64,000 bases of DNA. Source: Axinella damicornis. Taxonomy: Eukaryota; Porifera; Demospongiae; Axinellida; Axinellidae. Numbering within the stretch: position 1 is the stretch's first letter; the number at the start of each line of letters is the position of its first letter. The stretch covers positions 11,109,663-11,173,662 of the forward strand of contig OZ007515.1 of assembly GCA_963931865.1 (NCBI GenBank), written 5' to 3'. Positions 62,458-64,000 of this stretch are shown in pieces. A program made the translations under genes and the position numbers. A model generated the notes under the pieces. The model had not been told where the DNA came from. It worked only from the letters and a program-made list of their open reading frames with translations, and made no database searches.

Positions 62458-62921
62458 ACTATAGCATGCCTGTACGCGAGTACCCACGTGCGTGGCCATG
62501 CAGCTTTACCAAGACACTACAGCATGCCTGTACGCGAGTACCCACGTGCGTGGCCATGCAGCTTCACCAAGACACTACAGCATGCCTGTACGCGAGTACC
62601 CACGTGCGTGGCCATGCTGCTTTACCAAGACACTACAGCATGCCTGTACGCGAGTACCCACGTGCGTGGCCATGCAGCTTTACCAAGACACTACAGCATG
62701 CCTGTACGCGAATACCCACGTGCGTGGCCATGCAGCTTTACCAAGACACTACAGCATGCCTGTACGCGAGTACCCACGTGCGTGGCCATGCAGCTTTACC
62801 AAGACACTACAGCATGCCTGTACGCGAGTACCCACGTGCGTGGCCATGCAGCTTTACCAAGACACTACAGCATGCCTGTACGCGAGTACCCACGTGCGTG
62901 GCCATGCAGCTTCACCAAGAC
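62458..62921 (+). repeat. 58-bp tandem repeat, eight copies
   Basis: Units start at 62458, 62516, 62574, 62632, 62690, 62748, 62806 and 62864. Each contains AGCATGCCTGTACGCGAGTA, CCCACGTGCGTGGCCATGCA and GCTTTACCAAGAC. They differ at only one or two bases. Frames of 170-205 residues across it are by-products. Confidence 0.97.
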
Positions 62922-63504
62922 ATTCTCAGACTTGTTTACTGCACTCAAATGTTAGGAGTCAATCGAGTGATTGGACCCCATTGAGCCCCACTCAGCAAAC
63001 ATGTTGCTGTTCTGCAATTGACCGCGTACAAAATGTATATTGTGGCATCACCTGTACAATACTGTGAATACCAATCGTATAGCATGTGCACACCAATCTT
63101 GTCCTACCTCCCTGCTGAACCTACAAATGTACCAAGACAGTCCCTGTAATGCACCTCAAATGGTCCTACGATATGGAAAGCCCCTGATATTGAGAAGCCA
63201 TTCTGCATTGAAGGGCTGTAGGCAGAGTTAATGAAGAAGCTCTAGAAGCTGACTTGATGAATTGGTTGCTACCAGTAGGTGAGGACGAAATTTGATTATA
63301 TGAATACCGAAATTTTTGGGATGGCCATTCACACTTCACCTCTTGATAGGCAAACAAACATGGGAAATGGGAAATGCCAGAACACTTGTTTGTTTTCTTT
63401 TGGAATCTGAAGATAAATGCGCCTTCACTGTACAAGACGTACATGTACATCCGAGCTCTAGGGTTTGCAGATTTGTACTAATCTCGTTCCGATTAAGTTA
63501 TTGT

Positions 63505-63844
63505 GGATTACTAGAGATTGCTATGGATTACTGGAGATTACTATGGATTACTAGAGATTACTATGGATTACTAGAGATTACTATGGATTACTAGAGATTG
63601 CTATGGATTACTGGAGATTACTATGGATTACTAGAGATTGCTATGGATTACTGGAGATTACTATGGATTACTAGAGATTACTATGGATTACTAGAGATTA
63701 CTATGGATTACTAGAGATTGCTATGGATTACTGGAGATTACTATGGATTACTAGAGATTGCTATGGATTACTGGAGATTACTATGGATTACTAGAGATTA
63801 CTATGGATTACTAGAGATTACTATGGATTACTAGCGATTACTGC
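63505..63844 (+). repeat. 20-bp repeat organised in 120-bp higher-order units
   Basis: Seventeen 20-bp units of GGATTACTAGAGATTACTAT type. Three variants (A as given, B with GATTGCTAT, C with ACTGGAG) follow the order B C A A B C, repeated: 63505-63624, 63625-63744 and a partial third copy from 63745. The array decays after 63825. Confidence 0.95.
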
Positions 63845-63973
63845 AGATTACTATGAACTACTAGATATTACCAGGAATTACAAATGATTCCAGTTTCACC
63901 TGCCAGGGGAGAACCGTGTTACACGCTACTATTTATACAAAATACATCTGATTAACTTGCGTCATTCTTAACC

Positions 63974-64000
63974 AGCCTCGCTCCAAGGCTGGTGCAGTTT
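63974..64000. mobile_element. Mini-element remnant at the window edge
   Basis: AGCCTCGCTCCAAGGCTGG resembles the family 5' end. The rest is cut off or lost. Confidence 0.4.

Noticed and set aside
62367..63067. Repeat proteins of 170-205 residues (Cys-Tyr-Ala-Ser-Thr-His-Val-Arg units)
   Set aside because: Translation of the 58-bp satellite in three frames. The variation among units does not favour silent changes.

Overview
The window is animal nuclear DNA and most resembles a demosponge such as Amphimedon. That assignment is an inference: the metazoan gene set and short introns are visible, but no search was run. Genes are split by many introns with GT-AG borders, and about three quarters of the DNA is repetitive.

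Layout. Positions 1-11.3 kb are mostly gene-poor repeats, with a weak minus-strand signal-peptide exon near 1.3 kb, a nested foldback transposon at 5.86-7.08 kb and a decayed Ig exon at 9.4 kb. A minus-strand Ig/FN3 adhesion-type gene lies at 15.2-11.3 kb, with relics of a partial duplicate just upstream of it (15.5-16.2 kb). From 18 to 35 kb there are three plus-strand LITAF-domain genes. The first two are a recent tandem duplication and the third is diverged. A one-exon sulfatase sits inside the long first intron of the third. At 37.5-36.2 kb, minus strand, is a stathmin-domain-like gene with an N-terminal myristoylation signal. Diverging from it is an 11-exon endosomal-type syntaxin (39.6-48.0 kb), then a two-exon ankyrin gene (49.6-51.1 kb) and the N-terminal SH3 exon of a Src-type kinase (53.3 kb), whose SH2 and kinase exons are not seen before the window ends. 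The last 10 kb are mobile elements and large tandem arrays with unit lengths of 35, 58 and 20 bp.

The most striking content is a family of tiny palindromic insertions (TAGCCTCG...CGAGGCTA or TAGTCTCG...CGAGACTA). They run from 20 bp to about 375 bp, and at least fifteen are flanked by 9-bp direct repeats (target-site duplications). The smallest is only a 20-bp palindrome. Empty sites in duplicated DNA show that some inserted before and others after the LITAF duplication.

The genes do not form an operon or an obvious system. LITAF proteins and the syntaxin both belong to endosome/lysosome biology, and the sulfatase is probably lysosomal or secreted, but their proximity may be chance.
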